From positions 1-34,236 of IMG/VR virus record IMGVR_UViG_3300028786_000153: 34,236 nucleotides of DNA; one strand, given 5' to 3'. A program made the translations under genes and the position numbers. Of this stretch, positions 13,774-22,137 are shown piece by piece. How positions within the stretch are numbered: position 1 is the stretch's first letter; each line of letters opens with the position of its first letter. The notes beneath the pieces are model-generated. The model worked only from the letters and a program-made list of their open reading frames with translations, ran no database searches and was not told where the DNA came from. This DNA comes from a virus.

Positions 13774-15129
13774 ATGAAACTCCTCGACCTGCTCACCTCT
13801 CCCTGGGCGATCCAGCCTGACAAGCTGGTCGAAATGCAGGCCATCTACGCCACGCACCTGCGCGGCGAGAAGATCGACATCGCCGCCGTCGAGCAGCGGC
13901 TCGGCCGGCCGCTTGCGAACGACCAGCGCAGCTACGAGATCATCGACGGCGTCGCGGTGCTGCCGATCGAAGGCGTGATGTCCAAGCGCGCGAACATGTT
14001 CTCGCAGATCAGCGGCGGCGTCTCCACCCAGATGGCCGCACGCGACATGCGCGCTGCCACGGCCGATCAGTCTGTGCACTCGATCATCCAGGTGTACGAC
14101 ACGCCCGGCGGCGCCGCCGACGGCCTGCAGCTAATGATCGCCGCCACCAACGACGCGCGCGCCGCCGGCAAGCGCGTCGTCTCGCTGGCCAGCGGCCTCA
14201 TGGCCTCCGCCGGCTACTGGACCGGCAGCGCCGCAGAGGCCATCTACATCGCCGACGGCATCACGCAGGTCGGCTCCATCGGTGTCGTCGCGCGCCACAT
14301 TGACAAGTCGGGCGCACAGGCCGCTGCCGGGGAGAAGCACACCGACATCGTCGCCGGCAAATACAAGCGCATCGCCAGCGAGAACGGCCCGCTCACCGAA
14401 GAGGGCCGCACCTCGCTGCAGTCGATGGTCGACTACCTGTATTCCGTCTTCGTCGCTGACGTGGCCGCGCATCGCGGTGTCAGCGCCGAGAAGGTTCTAT
14501 CCGACATGGCCGACGGCCGTGTCTTCATCGGTGAGCAAGCGATCAGCGCCGGGCTGGTGGACGGTGTTTCCACCCTCGACGACCTGATCGCGATGCTCAA
14601 CCGAGATCGCAGCGCCGGTGTTGCGCCCCGTACCCCCACTTCATTCGCAGGAGCAACCATGCCCCAGACCCGTGAACAGATCCTCGCCGAGTCGCCCACC
14701 GTCGCAGCCGCGCTCGTGGCCGAAGGCGCCGCCGCCGAACGCGCCCGCATCCAGTCGGTCGAGGCCGCGCTGATCCCCGGCCACGAGGTGCTCATCGCTG
14801 CCCTCAAGTTCGACGGCAAGTCCAGCGGTGGCGATGCCGCCTTGGCCGTCAACGCCGCCGAGCGCAACCTGCGCACGGCCAACGCCACCGCGCTGGCCAA
14901 CGAGGCGCCGAAGCCGCTGCCGACCACGACCGCGCCGGCCGTCGACCCGAAGGCCGCGGCCGCCGCCGCTGCAGCGGCCGAAGACGCAGCCTTGCCGCTC
15001 GAGGCGCGCTGCAAGGCGCAGTGGGCCAAGAGCGCCGATCTGCAAGCCGAGTTCAGCGGCAACTTCAACGCGTTCGTCGCGTTCGAGAAGGCCTCCGCCT
15101 CCGGTCGCGCCCGCGTGCTGGCCCGCTGA
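13774..15129 (+). CDS. S49 capsid protease with C-terminal scaffold region (gpC-like)
   Basis: This 451-residue protein has an S49/SppA-type protease domain (about 55-270). The nucleophile is probably Ser145 in MASAGYW, with the preceding oxyanion-side DTPGGAADG (109-117) and the lysine in GKYKR (195-199) as partner. The C-terminal ~155 residues (Ala-rich, helical) are scaffold-like and can be made separately from an internal ATG at 14659. In lambda gpC/Nu3 the same layout gives protease and scaffold from nested frames. It should process the prohead and be lost or cleaved. It precedes the decoration and capsid genes, as in lambda. Confidence 0.9.
   Translation: MKLLDLLTSPWAIQPDKLVEMQAIYATHLRGEKIDIAAVEQRLGRPLANDQRSYEIIDGVAVLPIEGVMSKRANMFSQISGGVSTQMAARDMRAATADQSVHSIIQVYDTPGGAADGLQLMIAATNDARAAGKRVVSLASGLMASAGYWTGSAAEAIYIADGITQVGSIGVVARHIDKSGAQAAAGEKHTDIVAGKYKRIASENGPLTEEGRTSLQSMVDYLYSVFVADVAAHRGVSAEKVLSDMADGRVFIGEQAISAGLVDGVSTLDDLIAMLNRDRSAGVAPRTPTSFAGATMPQTREQILAESPTVAAALVAEGAAAERARIQSVEAALIPGHEVLIAALKFDGKSSGGDAALAVNAAERNLRTANATALANEAPKPLPTTTAPAVDPKAAAAAAAAAEDAALPLEARCKAQWAKSADLQAEFSGNFNAFVAFEKASASGRARVLAR
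14659..15129 (+). CDS. Nested in-frame scaffold protein (Nu3-like)
   Basis: An in-frame ATG at 14659 inside the protease gene is preceded by AGGAG with five bases between, a stronger ribosome site than the main gene has. Translation here gives 156 residues (MPQTREQILAES onward), Ala/Glu-rich and largely helical, with a poly-Ala stretch near the middle, as expected of a scaffold. Its C-terminal region (LEARCKAQWAKSADLQAEF) is shared with the full protease. Known precedent is lambda Nu3 within C. Expression is inferred from the sequence signals only. Confidence 0.65.
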   Translation: MPQTREQILAESPTVAAALVAEGAAAERARIQSVEAALIPGHEVLIAALKFDGKSSGGDAALAVNAAERNLRTANATALANEAPKPLPTTTAPAVDPKAAAAAAAAAEDAALPLEARCKAQWAKSADLQAEFSGNFNAFVAFEKASASGRARVLAR

Positions 15130-15155
15130 TCCGCACAAACACCCAGGAGCGTTTC

Positions 15156-15572
15156 ATGACCACCCTTGCAGTCAACAAGCCCCGCGTCTGGCCGCTGGCC
15201 GACATCAACGATCTGCCGATGATCGCGGCCGACATCATCTACGAGGGCGCGGCCGTCGGCGACAACGCCTCCGGCCTGGCTCGTCCGCTGGTCGCCGCCG
15301 ATCCGTTCCTGGGCTTCGCCCAGAGCCAGGCCGACAACTCGCTCGGCGCCGCCAGCGCGATCAACGTGCGCGTCAAGTCGCGCGGCTACATCGAGATCCC
15401 CGTGGTCGGTGCCGCGAGCGCAGCCGACCAGGGCGAAATCGTCTACGCCTCCGACGACGACACCTTCACGCTGACCAGCACCAGCAATTCCGCGGTTGGC
15501 AAGGTCGTGCGCTGGGTCACCGGCACCACCTGCGTCGTCTACTTCGAAGCCGTCGCGCTTCGCTCGATCTAA
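15156..15572 (+). CDS. Capsid decoration/cement protein
   Basis: This 138-residue beta-rich protein shows the pattern of phage capsid cement proteins: VWPLADINDLPMIAADIIYEGAAVG, then ARPLVAADPFLGFAQ, INVRVKSRGYIEIPV, GEIVYASDDDTFTL. It occupies the place of lambda gpD, between protease/scaffold and major capsid genes, and should stabilise the expanded shell. AGGAG lies six bases before the ATG at 15156. Length is slightly above lambda gpD (110). Confidence 0.8.
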   Translation: MTTLAVNKPRVWPLADINDLPMIAADIIYEGAAVGDNASGLARPLVAADPFLGFAQSQADNSLGAASAINVRVKSRGYIEIPVVGAASAADQGEIVYASDDDTFTLTSTSNSAVGKVVRWVTGTTCVVYFEAVALRSI

Positions 15573-15584
15573 GGAGCCCCAGAA

Positions 15585-16526
15585 ATGAGCGCAGCATCAC
15601 TCGGCAGCCGGGCCATCATCGGCTCGTACTTCGCCCACCTCGAGCAAGACCTCGGGGCCTCATGGATCGAGGCCGTCTCGAACATGTTCAACTCCGACCA
15701 GGAGTCGGAAACCTACAAGTGGCTCGGCATGTCGCCGGTCATGCGCGAGTGGGTCGGTGGCCGCAACGCCAAGGGCTTCCGCGACAACGGCTTCACCATC
15801 GTCAACAAGCGCTACGAGGCCACCCTCGAAGTGCTGGTCGACGAGATCCGCCGCGACAAGACCGGCCAGGTCATGGTCCGCGTCCGCGAGCTGGCCGAGC
15901 GCACCAACGCGCACTGGGCCAAGCTGATCAGCACGCTGATCATCAACGCCGAGAGCTCGGTCTGCTATGACGGCCAGTTCTTCTTCGACACCGACCACTC
16001 CGAAGGCGACAGCGGCACCCAGTCGAACGACCTCACGTCCGATGTCACGACCACCACCGCGCCCACCACGGGCGAGATGGAGACGGCCATCCTGCGCAAC
16101 ATCGAGGCACAGCTCGGGTTCAAGGATGACCAGGGCGAGCCGATGAACGAGAACGCGAAAGAGTTCCTCGTGATGGTGCCGGTGCCGTTCATGTCGGCCA
16201 CCGCCGCAGCGCTGGGCTCGCAGATCATCGTCGACGCCTCCACCTCGCGCAGCAACACCATCATCACGATGGGCAGCCTGGGCGGCTTCCAGGTGCGCAT
16301 GGCGGTCAACCCGCGGTTGACCTGGACGACCAAGTTCGCGTGCTTCCGCACCGATGGCCAGACTAAGGGCTTCATCCGCCAGGAAGAAGAGGGCGTCACG
16401 GTCAAGGCTGTTGCCGAGGGCTCCGAGCTGGAGTTCAACGAAGACAAGCACCACTACGGTGTCAAGGCCATCCGCAACGTCGGCTATGGCTTCTGGCAGC
16501 GCGGCGCTCTCACGACCCTCGTCTGA
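15585..16526 (+). CDS. Major capsid protein, Mu gpT-like
   Basis: This 313-residue protein matches the Mu-like prophage major head subunit gpT group: SYFAHLEQDLGASWIEAVSNMFNSDQESETYKWLG near the start, GFTIVNKRYEATLEV, FFDTDHSEG, and the C-terminal GFWQRGALT. It forms the capsid shell with an HK97-type fold expected for this family. Found here behind a lambda-type protease and decoration protein rather than with Mu-type partners. AAGGAG precedes the ATG at 15585. Confidence 0.92.
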   Translation: MSAASLGSRAIIGSYFAHLEQDLGASWIEAVSNMFNSDQESETYKWLGMSPVMREWVGGRNAKGFRDNGFTIVNKRYEATLEVLVDEIRRDKTGQVMVRVRELAERTNAHWAKLISTLIINAESSVCYDGQFFFDTDHSEGDSGTQSNDLTSDVTTTTAPTTGEMETAILRNIEAQLGFKDDQGEPMNENAKEFLVMVPVPFMSATAAALGSQIIVDASTSRSNTIITMGSLGGFQVRMAVNPRLTWTTKFACFRTDGQTKGFIRQEEEGVTVKAVAEGSELEFNEDKHHYGVKAIRNVGYGFWQRGALTTLV

Positions 16527-16539
16527 TCGAGCAGCGGCC

Positions 16540-16812
16540 ATGAAGTACACCGTCGTCTCGACCCTCACGCTCGGCCCGGGCACCAAGCTCGGGCTGAGCA
16601 AAGAGCAAGCCGCCTCGCGTGCACACCTGCTCACGCCCGCAGGCAAGGGCCACTACATCACCAACGCGCACGTGCAGTTCAAGGCCGGCGAGGAAATCAA
16701 CTGCGACGACGAGCTCCCCAAGCACGCCGCCCAGTTGGTCGAGAAAGCCGGCAAGGCACCGCCTGCCGCGCCCGGCGGTGATGGCAAGCCGCCCAGCGAC
16801 GCGGTGATCTGA
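16540..16812 (+). CDS. Small head-region protein of unknown function
   Basis: This 90-residue protein starts at the ATG at 16540: KYTVVSTLTLGPGTKLGLS, RAHLLTPAGKGHYIT, VQFKAGEEINCDDELPKHAAQLVEKAG, then a Pro/Gly-rich tail. Proteins with this order occur between capsid and tail-terminator genes in phages of Gram-negative bacteria, with no assigned function known to me. It lies 13 bases after the capsid gene and 4 before the terminator gene, so it belongs to the same operon. Confidence 0.7.
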   Translation: MKYTVVSTLTLGPGTKLGLSKEQAASRAHLLTPAGKGHYITNAHVQFKAGEEINCDDELPKHAAQLVEKAGKAPPAAPGGDGKPPSDAVI

Positions 16813-16816
16813 AACC

Positions 16817-17281
16817 ATGATCGCGGCCGGCCAGGTCATGCACGCCATCGCCACCCGTCTCAACGGCATCCCTTCGGGTCTGTGCGGCACGCGCAACTAC
16901 ACCGATCGTGCGTGGCCGCTGGCCGAGAAGGATCTGCCGGCCCGAAAAGTCGTCTCGCCCGACGAAGACATCGAGCCGATGACCGTGCACACCCCGACCC
17001 CGCAGGAACACAAGCTGCAGGTCGAGGTGAAGGGCTACGTGCAGGACACCGCTGAGATCGACGACGCGATGCACGCGCTGGCCAGCGAGGCGCTCATCGC
17101 GCTGTTCAACCCGCCTGCCGCGCCCGATGCGCTGAGCGCGATCGCCGGCAAGGTGCAACTGTCCCTGCGCCGCATCGAGCGCGTCATGAAGACCGAAGGC
17201 CAGGCCGACCTCGGCCTCATCCAGATCACGCTGCGCGCCCAGTTCAAGACCCGCAGCAACGCCCCCGACACCCTCATCTGA
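16817..17281 (+). CDS. Tail terminator/completion protein (gpU-like)
   Basis: This 154-residue protein has the layout of tail terminators: a helix with VMHAIATRLNGIP, a long beta-region with TPQEHKLQVEVKGYVQDTAEIDDAMHALASEAL, and a final EGQADLGLIQITLRAQFKT strand. Such proteins cap the tail tube and join it to the head. It directly precedes the tube gene, as in lambda U before V. Confidence 0.75.
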   Translation: MIAAGQVMHAIATRLNGIPSGLCGTRNYTDRAWPLAEKDLPARKVVSPDEDIEPMTVHTPTPQEHKLQVEVKGYVQDTAEIDDAMHALASEALIALFNPPAAPDALSAIAGKVQLSLRRIERVMKTEGQADLGLIQITLRAQFKTRSNAPDTLI

Positions 17282-17297
17282 CACCGAAGGAACCGCC

Positions 17298-17948
17298 ATG
17301 TCCGAACCCATCTTCTGGAGCGACGTACAGATCAAGGTTGGCGCCACGCACGCCACGCCGCTTGTCATCGTCAGCATCAGCAAGGCCAACCCGGCCGTCG
17401 TGGCCTACACGCCAGGCACCGACCCCGTGAACGGCGCGTTCGTGATCATGGACGTCGCCGGCATGGTCGACCTGACCAAGCGCGTCTTCCGCATCGCCAA
17501 CGTCGACGGCACCGCCAACACCTTCGAGCTCGAAGACGAAGACTCGACCAGCTACGGCACGTTCACCAGCGGCACCGCGACGCCCGTGGCCACGTTCCAG
17601 AGCATGACCACCGTGCAGGACATCAACGCCAGCGGCGGCGACCCCGAGTTCGCCGACCTGACCACCGTGCACAACAAGATCCGCCGCCGCGTGCCGACGG
17701 TCTTCAGCCCGTCCAGCTACGCCTTCGGCTGCATCTTCGATCCGGGCGACGCCGCGATGCAACGCCTGGTCGCGCTGACCAAGACCAAGACCCCTGAGGC
17801 CATCGTCTTCATCTTCAGCGACGGCGCGCAGTTCGTGTTCTACGCCTACTCGGCCGCCAGCGGCGCGCCCACCGGCAGCGCGCAGGAAGTCGTCAAGACC
17901 AACGTCAGCCTGGAGAGCCAGGGCCTGCCGAACGTCTACGGCGCCTGA
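17298..17948 (+). CDS. Tail tube (major tail) protein
   Basis: This 216-residue beta-rich protein is placed between terminator and chaperone genes, the usual location of the tube subunit. It includes IFWSDVQIKVGATHATPLVIVSISKANPAVVAY, a long central beta region, VPTVFSPSSYAFGCIFDPGD and a C-terminal VVKTNVSLESQGLPNVYGA strand. The last pattern is typical of tube proteins whose C-terminus ends the beta sandwich. AAGGA lies before the ATG at 17298. Multiple copies should form the tail tube around the tape measure. Confidence 0.8.
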   Translation: MSEPIFWSDVQIKVGATHATPLVIVSISKANPAVVAYTPGTDPVNGAFVIMDVAGMVDLTKRVFRIANVDGTANTFELEDEDSTSYGTFTSGTATPVATFQSMTTVQDINASGGDPEFADLTTVHNKIRRRVPTVFSPSSYAFGCIFDPGDAAMQRLVALTKTKTPEAIVFIFSDGAQFVFYAYSAASGAPTGSAQEVVKTNVSLESQGLPNVYGA

Positions 17949-17965
17949 CCGGAGCAGCCCGCGCC

Positions 17966-18310
17966 ATGACGTTGATCAACCGAGCGGCCCTCGTTCTGCA
18001 GGACCCCAAGCGCGAGGAGAAACATGTCGAAGCGCTCGGTGGTTCGGTCACGGTCGTCGAGATGGACCTCACCACCCGTCTCACCGTCGAGCGTGTCTCC
18101 AGCGGCGTCGACAAGGCCGACCCCGGCGCCGTCTACGCCGTCGTGCCGCACGTCCTCGCGGCGTGCGTGCTCGATGCCGACGGCGAGCCACTGCTCAACC
18201 GCATGCAGTGGCAGAGCTTTGGCTCCCGCAACCGCGATGCGGCCGTCGACCTCTTCAACACCGCCATGCGCCTCAGCGACATCGGCGGCGAGGACGCCGC
18301 AAAAAACTAG
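17966..18310 (+). CDS. Tail assembly chaperone (gpG-like)
   Basis: This 114-residue protein sits between tube and tape measure, the gpG position. It has an alpha/beta start (INRAALVLQDPKREEKHVEALGGSVTVVEMDLTTRLTVERV) and a helical end (RDAAVDLFNTAMRLSDIGG). It should bind the tape measure during assembly. The reading frame ends GCA AAA AAC TAG, where A AAA AAC allows a -1 shift into the next frame. Confidence 0.82.
   Translation: MTLINRAALVLQDPKREEKHVEALGGSVTVVEMDLTTRLTVERVSSGVDKADPGAVYAVVPHVLAACVLDADGEPLLNRMQWQSFGSRNRDAAVDLFNTAMRLSDIGGEDAAKN
18301..18307 (+). promoter_or_regulatory. Programmed -1 frameshift site A AAA AAC
   Basis: The heptamer A AAA AAC in phase with the chaperone gene lies immediately before its TAG stop (18308-18310). 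A -1 slip re-pairs both tRNAs and next reads CTA at 18307, entering the overlapping frame that runs to 18639. A GC-rich palindromic GCCGGCCGGC follows at once and may act as a stimulatory structure. Confidence 0.8.
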
Positions 18311-18639
18311 CCGGCCGGCCAGAGCTGCGTGCAGCGCACTGGTTGGCCTGGCGGTACGGCTGCACCGTGGCAGAGCTCGGTCGGCGCATGTCGTCGAGCG
18401 AGTTCTCGCAGTGGCAGGAGTTCATGCGGGTCGAGACGATCGGGCCGGGAGGCGAGGTCGAGCGCTGGGCCTCGCTGATGGCCGCCCTGGCCAACGGGCC
18501 GCTACGGAAGAAGAGCAAAGCCATGTTCACCGTTGACGACTACATGCCGCGCCGCTGGGCCCCACCGCCGAAGAAGCGGCCGGCGTCCGTCCGCGACGCG
18601 CGCGCCTTCGTCAAGGGCCTGCGCAGCAAGGGGAATTGA
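18307..18639 (+). CDS. gpT-like extension of the tail chaperone (by -1 frameshift)
   Basis: This frame continues the chaperone after the slip and adds 110 residues (LAGRPELRAAHWLAWRYGCTV onward), giving a 224-residue fusion. It contains a helical part (AELGRRMSSSEFSQWQEFMRV) and a basic C-terminus. No good independent start with a ribosome site is seen, so it is probably made only as fusion. The helix-rich T region of such fusions recruits tube protein to the tape measure in lambda. The stop is followed three bases later by the tape measure start. Confidence 0.8.
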   Translation, partial: LAGRPELRAAHWLAWRYGCTVAELGRRMSSSEFSQWQEFMRVETIGPGGEVERWASLMAALANGPLRKKSKAMFTVDDYMPRRWAPPPKKRPASVRDARAFVKGLRSKGN

Positions 18640-18642
18640 GCC

Positions 18643-21537
18643 ATGGCCGAGAAAGCCGAGATCGTTCTCAGCGCGAAGGACACGACCAGCCCGGCGTTCG
18701 CTACTGCGCAACGCAACTTCGCGTCACTTCAGTCCGCAGGGGAGGGTATCGCGCTCCGCTTGGCCGGCATCGGTGCCGCTGTCGCCGTTGCTGCCAGCGC
18801 GCTCGAGCACTTCAATCCGAAGCCAGTGATCGACCAGGCCGATGCGTTGGGGAAGCTAAGCCAGCGCACCGGCATTGCTGTCGAGACCCTGAGCGCATAC
18901 CAATATGCCGCGAAGCTCGCCGATGTCAGCAATGAGGATCTGGCAACCGGCTTTAAGAAGCTCAACCTCAACATTGCTGCTGCAGCGCGCGGCGAGACTG
19001 AGCAGGCAGAAGCGTTCAAAGCGATAGGTGTATCCGTCACAGACGCCAGCGGCAAGGTCCGCAGTGCCGACAAGGTGTTCGAAGACATCGCAGAGCGTTT
19101 CGCAGGCTACGCGGACGGCCCGAAGAAGGTCGCGCTCGCCAACGCAGTTGGGGGCAAGAGCTTCGAGAAGTTCATTCCGCTCCTCGACGATGGAAAGAAG
19201 GGGCTGATTGAGGCTCGTGAAGAGCTTGAGAAATACGGTGGTGTGATTGGCGGGGACCTCGCAAAGAAGTCCCAACAGTTCAATGACAACCTCACGCGGC
19301 TCAGCACCGCGTCAGGCGTACTCAAGGTAGAGATTGCCGGAGGGCTCATCGACAGTCTTCTGGGTCTGTCGGAGCGGCTGGTCGAAGCCTCAAAGAACGG
19401 CGGCCTTCTGAAGGCCACCTTGCTCGAGTTATCGAAAATTCCGACGACGTCCATCGGGTTTGCCAATCTCTTCCTGCCCAAGCAGGACGAGGTAGCGCAA
19501 CTCACCACGCGCGCCGAGAACCTGGGCAAGACGATCGACAAACTTCGCGAAAAGGTCGCTGCTGACCCAGGCAACCTACCTCTAATCGCTCGTCTGAAGA
19601 CCATGTCCGACGAGTTGGACTCAGTCAACCGGTCCCTGTCGGCGGCAGTGGTGAGTGCCGCGGACAGGGCACCGAAGGCGCTACGCACCGCTGGCGACTT
19701 CCAGCGCAGCGACAAGGACCGCACCTCGGTCGGTCTGCCGGAAGCGCCGCCGCTGCCAAACAAGAGCGCGGGTGATGACGCCTCCGCGCTGCTGCGAAAG
19801 CAGCTCGAAGGCCGCCTCAAGGCATTGCAAGACGGTCTGGAACGCGAGAAAGACCTCGTCCAGTTCAACGAGTCGAAGCTGAGCGAGCTCTACTCGCACG
19901 GCGACATCAGTATCGACGTCTACTTCGACGCCAAGGCCAAGGCCGGGCTCGACTTCCTCGTTACCCAGTCGGCAACCTTCGACAAGCTCATCGCCGAGCA
20001 GCGCGCCTATGAGGCCAAGGCTGCCAAGCCTCAGGAAAAGCAGGACGCTCGTAACAAGATCACGGAACTCGAAGCCCAGCGCGCCAAAGCTCTCCGCGAG
20101 TCCGGCCAGGCCGCCGAGGTAGCCGAGCAGCAACGGGTCCGCGCGATCGAGGAGTTCCAGCGCAACCTCCAGACCCTCGACGCCCAGCTCGCCGAGCTCA
20201 GCGGCGACAAGTACGGCGCCGAGCTGCTGCGCAACGCTCAGGCCTTCGACGATGCACGCAAGGTGCTTGAGAAGGGCGGAGCCAGCACCGCGCGTGCCGA
20301 GGAGATCAAGCGGCTGTCCGATCTGCAGGCCAACCTCAACAAGGTTCAGACCGAGACCAATCAGCTGCTCGAGCGCGCGCAGATCGCCGAGGAGTCGCTG
20401 CTGTTGCTGGCCGAGCGTGGAGGATTGAGCCGCACCCAGGTCGAGGCCAAGGTCCACGCCCAGCGTCAGCAGGCGCTCGAGGATCTCGACAAGCAGATCG
20501 AGAAACAAGCCGCACTCGTCGCGCTGTCGAAGGACCCGGCCGAGCTCATCAAGCTCGAGCAGCTGCGCCTGGCGCGCGAGCGCGCGTTCTCGGTGGCAGA
20601 TCCCGGTCTCACGCGCTTCAACGAGCAGATCCGCGGCACCGCCGACACGATCGCCAGCAGCATCGAAGACGCGATCGTCGACGGCAGCTCCGCCGGCTTC
20701 AAGCAGCTCGAGAAGAACCTCGTGCGCATGGTCATCAACGATCAGTTCACCAAGCCGCTCTCCGACGCGCTCAACAAGGGCCTGAAGGATCTCGGCAGCG
20801 GCGGCACCGGCGGCGGCTTCCAGACCCTGGTCACAGGCGCTTTCGACAAGCTCTCGGGGCTGCTCGGCGGCGGCCAGGCCGCCAAGCCCGGCGCCTCGTC
20901 GTCGCCCGATGTCGCCGGCCTGGCTGCACTAGAAAGCGCCGCGGCCTCCGGCGCCGACAGCCTGGACACCGCGACCAGCAGCCTCGTCGCGAACGCCGAT
21001 CGCGCGAGCAGTGCCTTCGGCAGCCTGCCTGGCGTGCTCGGCCAGTTCGCCACCTATATCCAGGCGCTGCTCACCAGCTCGTCGACGAGCAGTGCTGTGT
21101 CGACCGGAAGCGCCGGGAGTTGGTTCGCTGGCCTGTTCGGTAGCGGCAGCAGTGCCGGCGGCTCGTCGGCCGCCGGCACTGTCGCGAGCGACGACGCGCT
21201 CGCGCTCTTCTTCCACAACGGCGGTGTCGTTGGAGACGGCGGCGGCAACGTGCGCATGATGGACCCGTCCGCCTGGGCCAGCCCGGTTCGCTATCACCAG
21301 GGCGGCATCGCCGGCCTGGCACCCGACGAGCGCCCCGCGGTCCTGCGCATGGGTGAAGAAGTGCTGCGTGCCGACGACCCACGGCATCGCGACAACGGCG
21401 GCATGAACGGCGGCGGAAAGCCCTACATCTACTCGCCGACGTTCGTGCTGAGCAACCCGGCCAGCAAGGAAACGCAGAGCCAGGTCGCCGCGGCCGCGTT
21501 CACCGGCGCGCAGCGCGCCGCTGGCCGGAACAGGTAG
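18643..21537 (+). CDS. Tail tape measure protein
   Basis: This 964-residue protein sets tail length. The N-terminal TP901-like core (about 60-300) has LGKLSQRTGIAVETLSAYQYA and a small-residue hydrophobic segment (about 40-60). Coiled-coil, Glu/Lys/Gln-rich helices occupy about 385-640, a Ser/Gly/Ala-rich part follows (about 710-860), and the C-terminus has the family-typical YHQGGIAGLAPDERPAVLRMGEEVLRADDP. It lies directly after the G/GT chaperone genes. Codon use in the first third (to about 19,650) looks less GC-biased than the rest, which may mark a mosaic joint. Confidence 0.9.
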   Translation: MAEKAEIVLSAKDTTSPAFATAQRNFASLQSAGEGIALRLAGIGAAVAVAASALEHFNPKPVIDQADALGKLSQRTGIAVETLSAYQYAAKLADVSNEDLATGFKKLNLNIAAAARGETEQAEAFKAIGVSVTDASGKVRSADKVFEDIAERFAGYADGPKKVALANAVGGKSFEKFIPLLDDGKKGLIEAREELEKYGGVIGGDLAKKSQQFNDNLTRLSTASGVLKVEIAGGLIDSLLGLSERLVEASKNGGLLKATLLELSKIPTTSIGFANLFLPKQDEVAQLTTRAENLGKTIDKLREKVAADPGNLPLIARLKTMSDELDSVNRSLSAAVVSAADRAPKALRTAGDFQRSDKDRTSVGLPEAPPLPNKSAGDDASALLRKQLEGRLKALQDGLEREKDLVQFNESKLSELYSHGDISIDVYFDAKAKAGLDFLVTQSATFDKLIAEQRAYEAKAAKPQEKQDARNKITELEAQRAKALRESGQAAEVAEQQRVRAIEEFQRNLQTLDAQLAELSGDKYGAELLRNAQAFDDARKVLEKGGASTARAEEIKRLSDLQANLNKVQTETNQLLERAQIAEESLLLLAERGGLSRTQVEAKVHAQRQQALEDLDKQIEKQAALVALSKDPAELIKLEQLRLARERAFSVADPGLTRFNEQIRGTADTIASSIEDAIVDGSSAGFKQLEKNLVRMVINDQFTKPLSDALNKGLKDLGSGGTGGGFQTLVTGAFDKLSGLLGGGQAAKPGASSSPDVAGLAALESAAASGADSLDTATSSLVANADRASSAFGSLPGVLGQFATYIQALLTSSSTSSAVSTGSAGSWFAGLFGSGSSAGGSSAAGTVASDDALALFFHNGGVVGDGGGNVRMMDPSAWASPVRYHQGGIAGLAPDERPAVLRMGEEVLRADDPRHRDNGGMNGGGKPYIYSPTFVLSNPASKETQSQVAAAAFTGAQRAAGRNR

Positions 21538-21543
21538 GCCGCC

Positions 21544-22137
21544 ATGTCCTTCTTCGAGGAACGCTTCCCCGACGACATCGCGCAAGGCGCGATGGGCGGG
21601 CCCAGCTTCAAGACCAGCGAGGTCAAGGTGTCCGGGGGCGCGCGCAGCGCCAACAAGGATTGGTCGGCGCCGCTGCACTTCTTCAACGTCGCCAGCGGCA
21701 TCAAGTCGCGCGACGACTTCAAGATCGCCCGCTCGTTCTTCTGGGTCGTCTTCGGCGCCTTCGACGGCTTTCGTTTCAAGGATTTCAGCGACTACGCCTG
21801 CATGCGCAGCGAGAGCATCCTGACACTGGTGAGCGGCTCCAACTGGCAGCTCGGCAAGCGCTACGTGTACGGTTCGCGTGGCGTCACCCGCACGATCAAG
21901 AAGCCTGTGGCCGGCAGCGTGATCGTCTACGACGTCGGCGGCTCCGCGCTCCCCACCGTGCTCGATGCCACCACCGGCATCGCCACCGTGACCGGCACGC
22001 CGGCCACCTGGGCCGGCGAGTTCGACGTGCCGTGCAAGTTCTCCAACGACAAGATGGACGCGCGCCAGATCGGCGACGACGACGGCATGTTCATCGACTG
22101 GGGCTCCATCGACATCGAGGAGCTCCGCAACCCATGA
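21544..22137 (+). CDS. DUF2460 tail protein (distal tail-like)
   Basis: This 197-residue protein matches DUF2460/TIGR02217 tail-tip proteins, as in gene transfer agents: FFEERFPDDIAQGAMGGPSFKT, WSAPLHFFNVASGIKSRDDF, FFWVVFGAFDGFRFKDFSDY and the C-terminal DIEELRN. These form the distal tail ring between tube and hub. It starts six bases after the tape measure stop and overlaps the next gene by ATGA. Confidence 0.9.
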   Translation: MSFFEERFPDDIAQGAMGGPSFKTSEVKVSGGARSANKDWSAPLHFFNVASGIKSRDDFKIARSFFWVVFGAFDGFRFKDFSDYACMRSESILTLVSGSNWQLGKRYVYGSRGVTRTIKKPVAGSVIVYDVGGSALPTVLDATTGIATVTGTPATWAGEFDVPCKFSNDKMDARQIGDDDGMFIDWGSIDIEELRNP

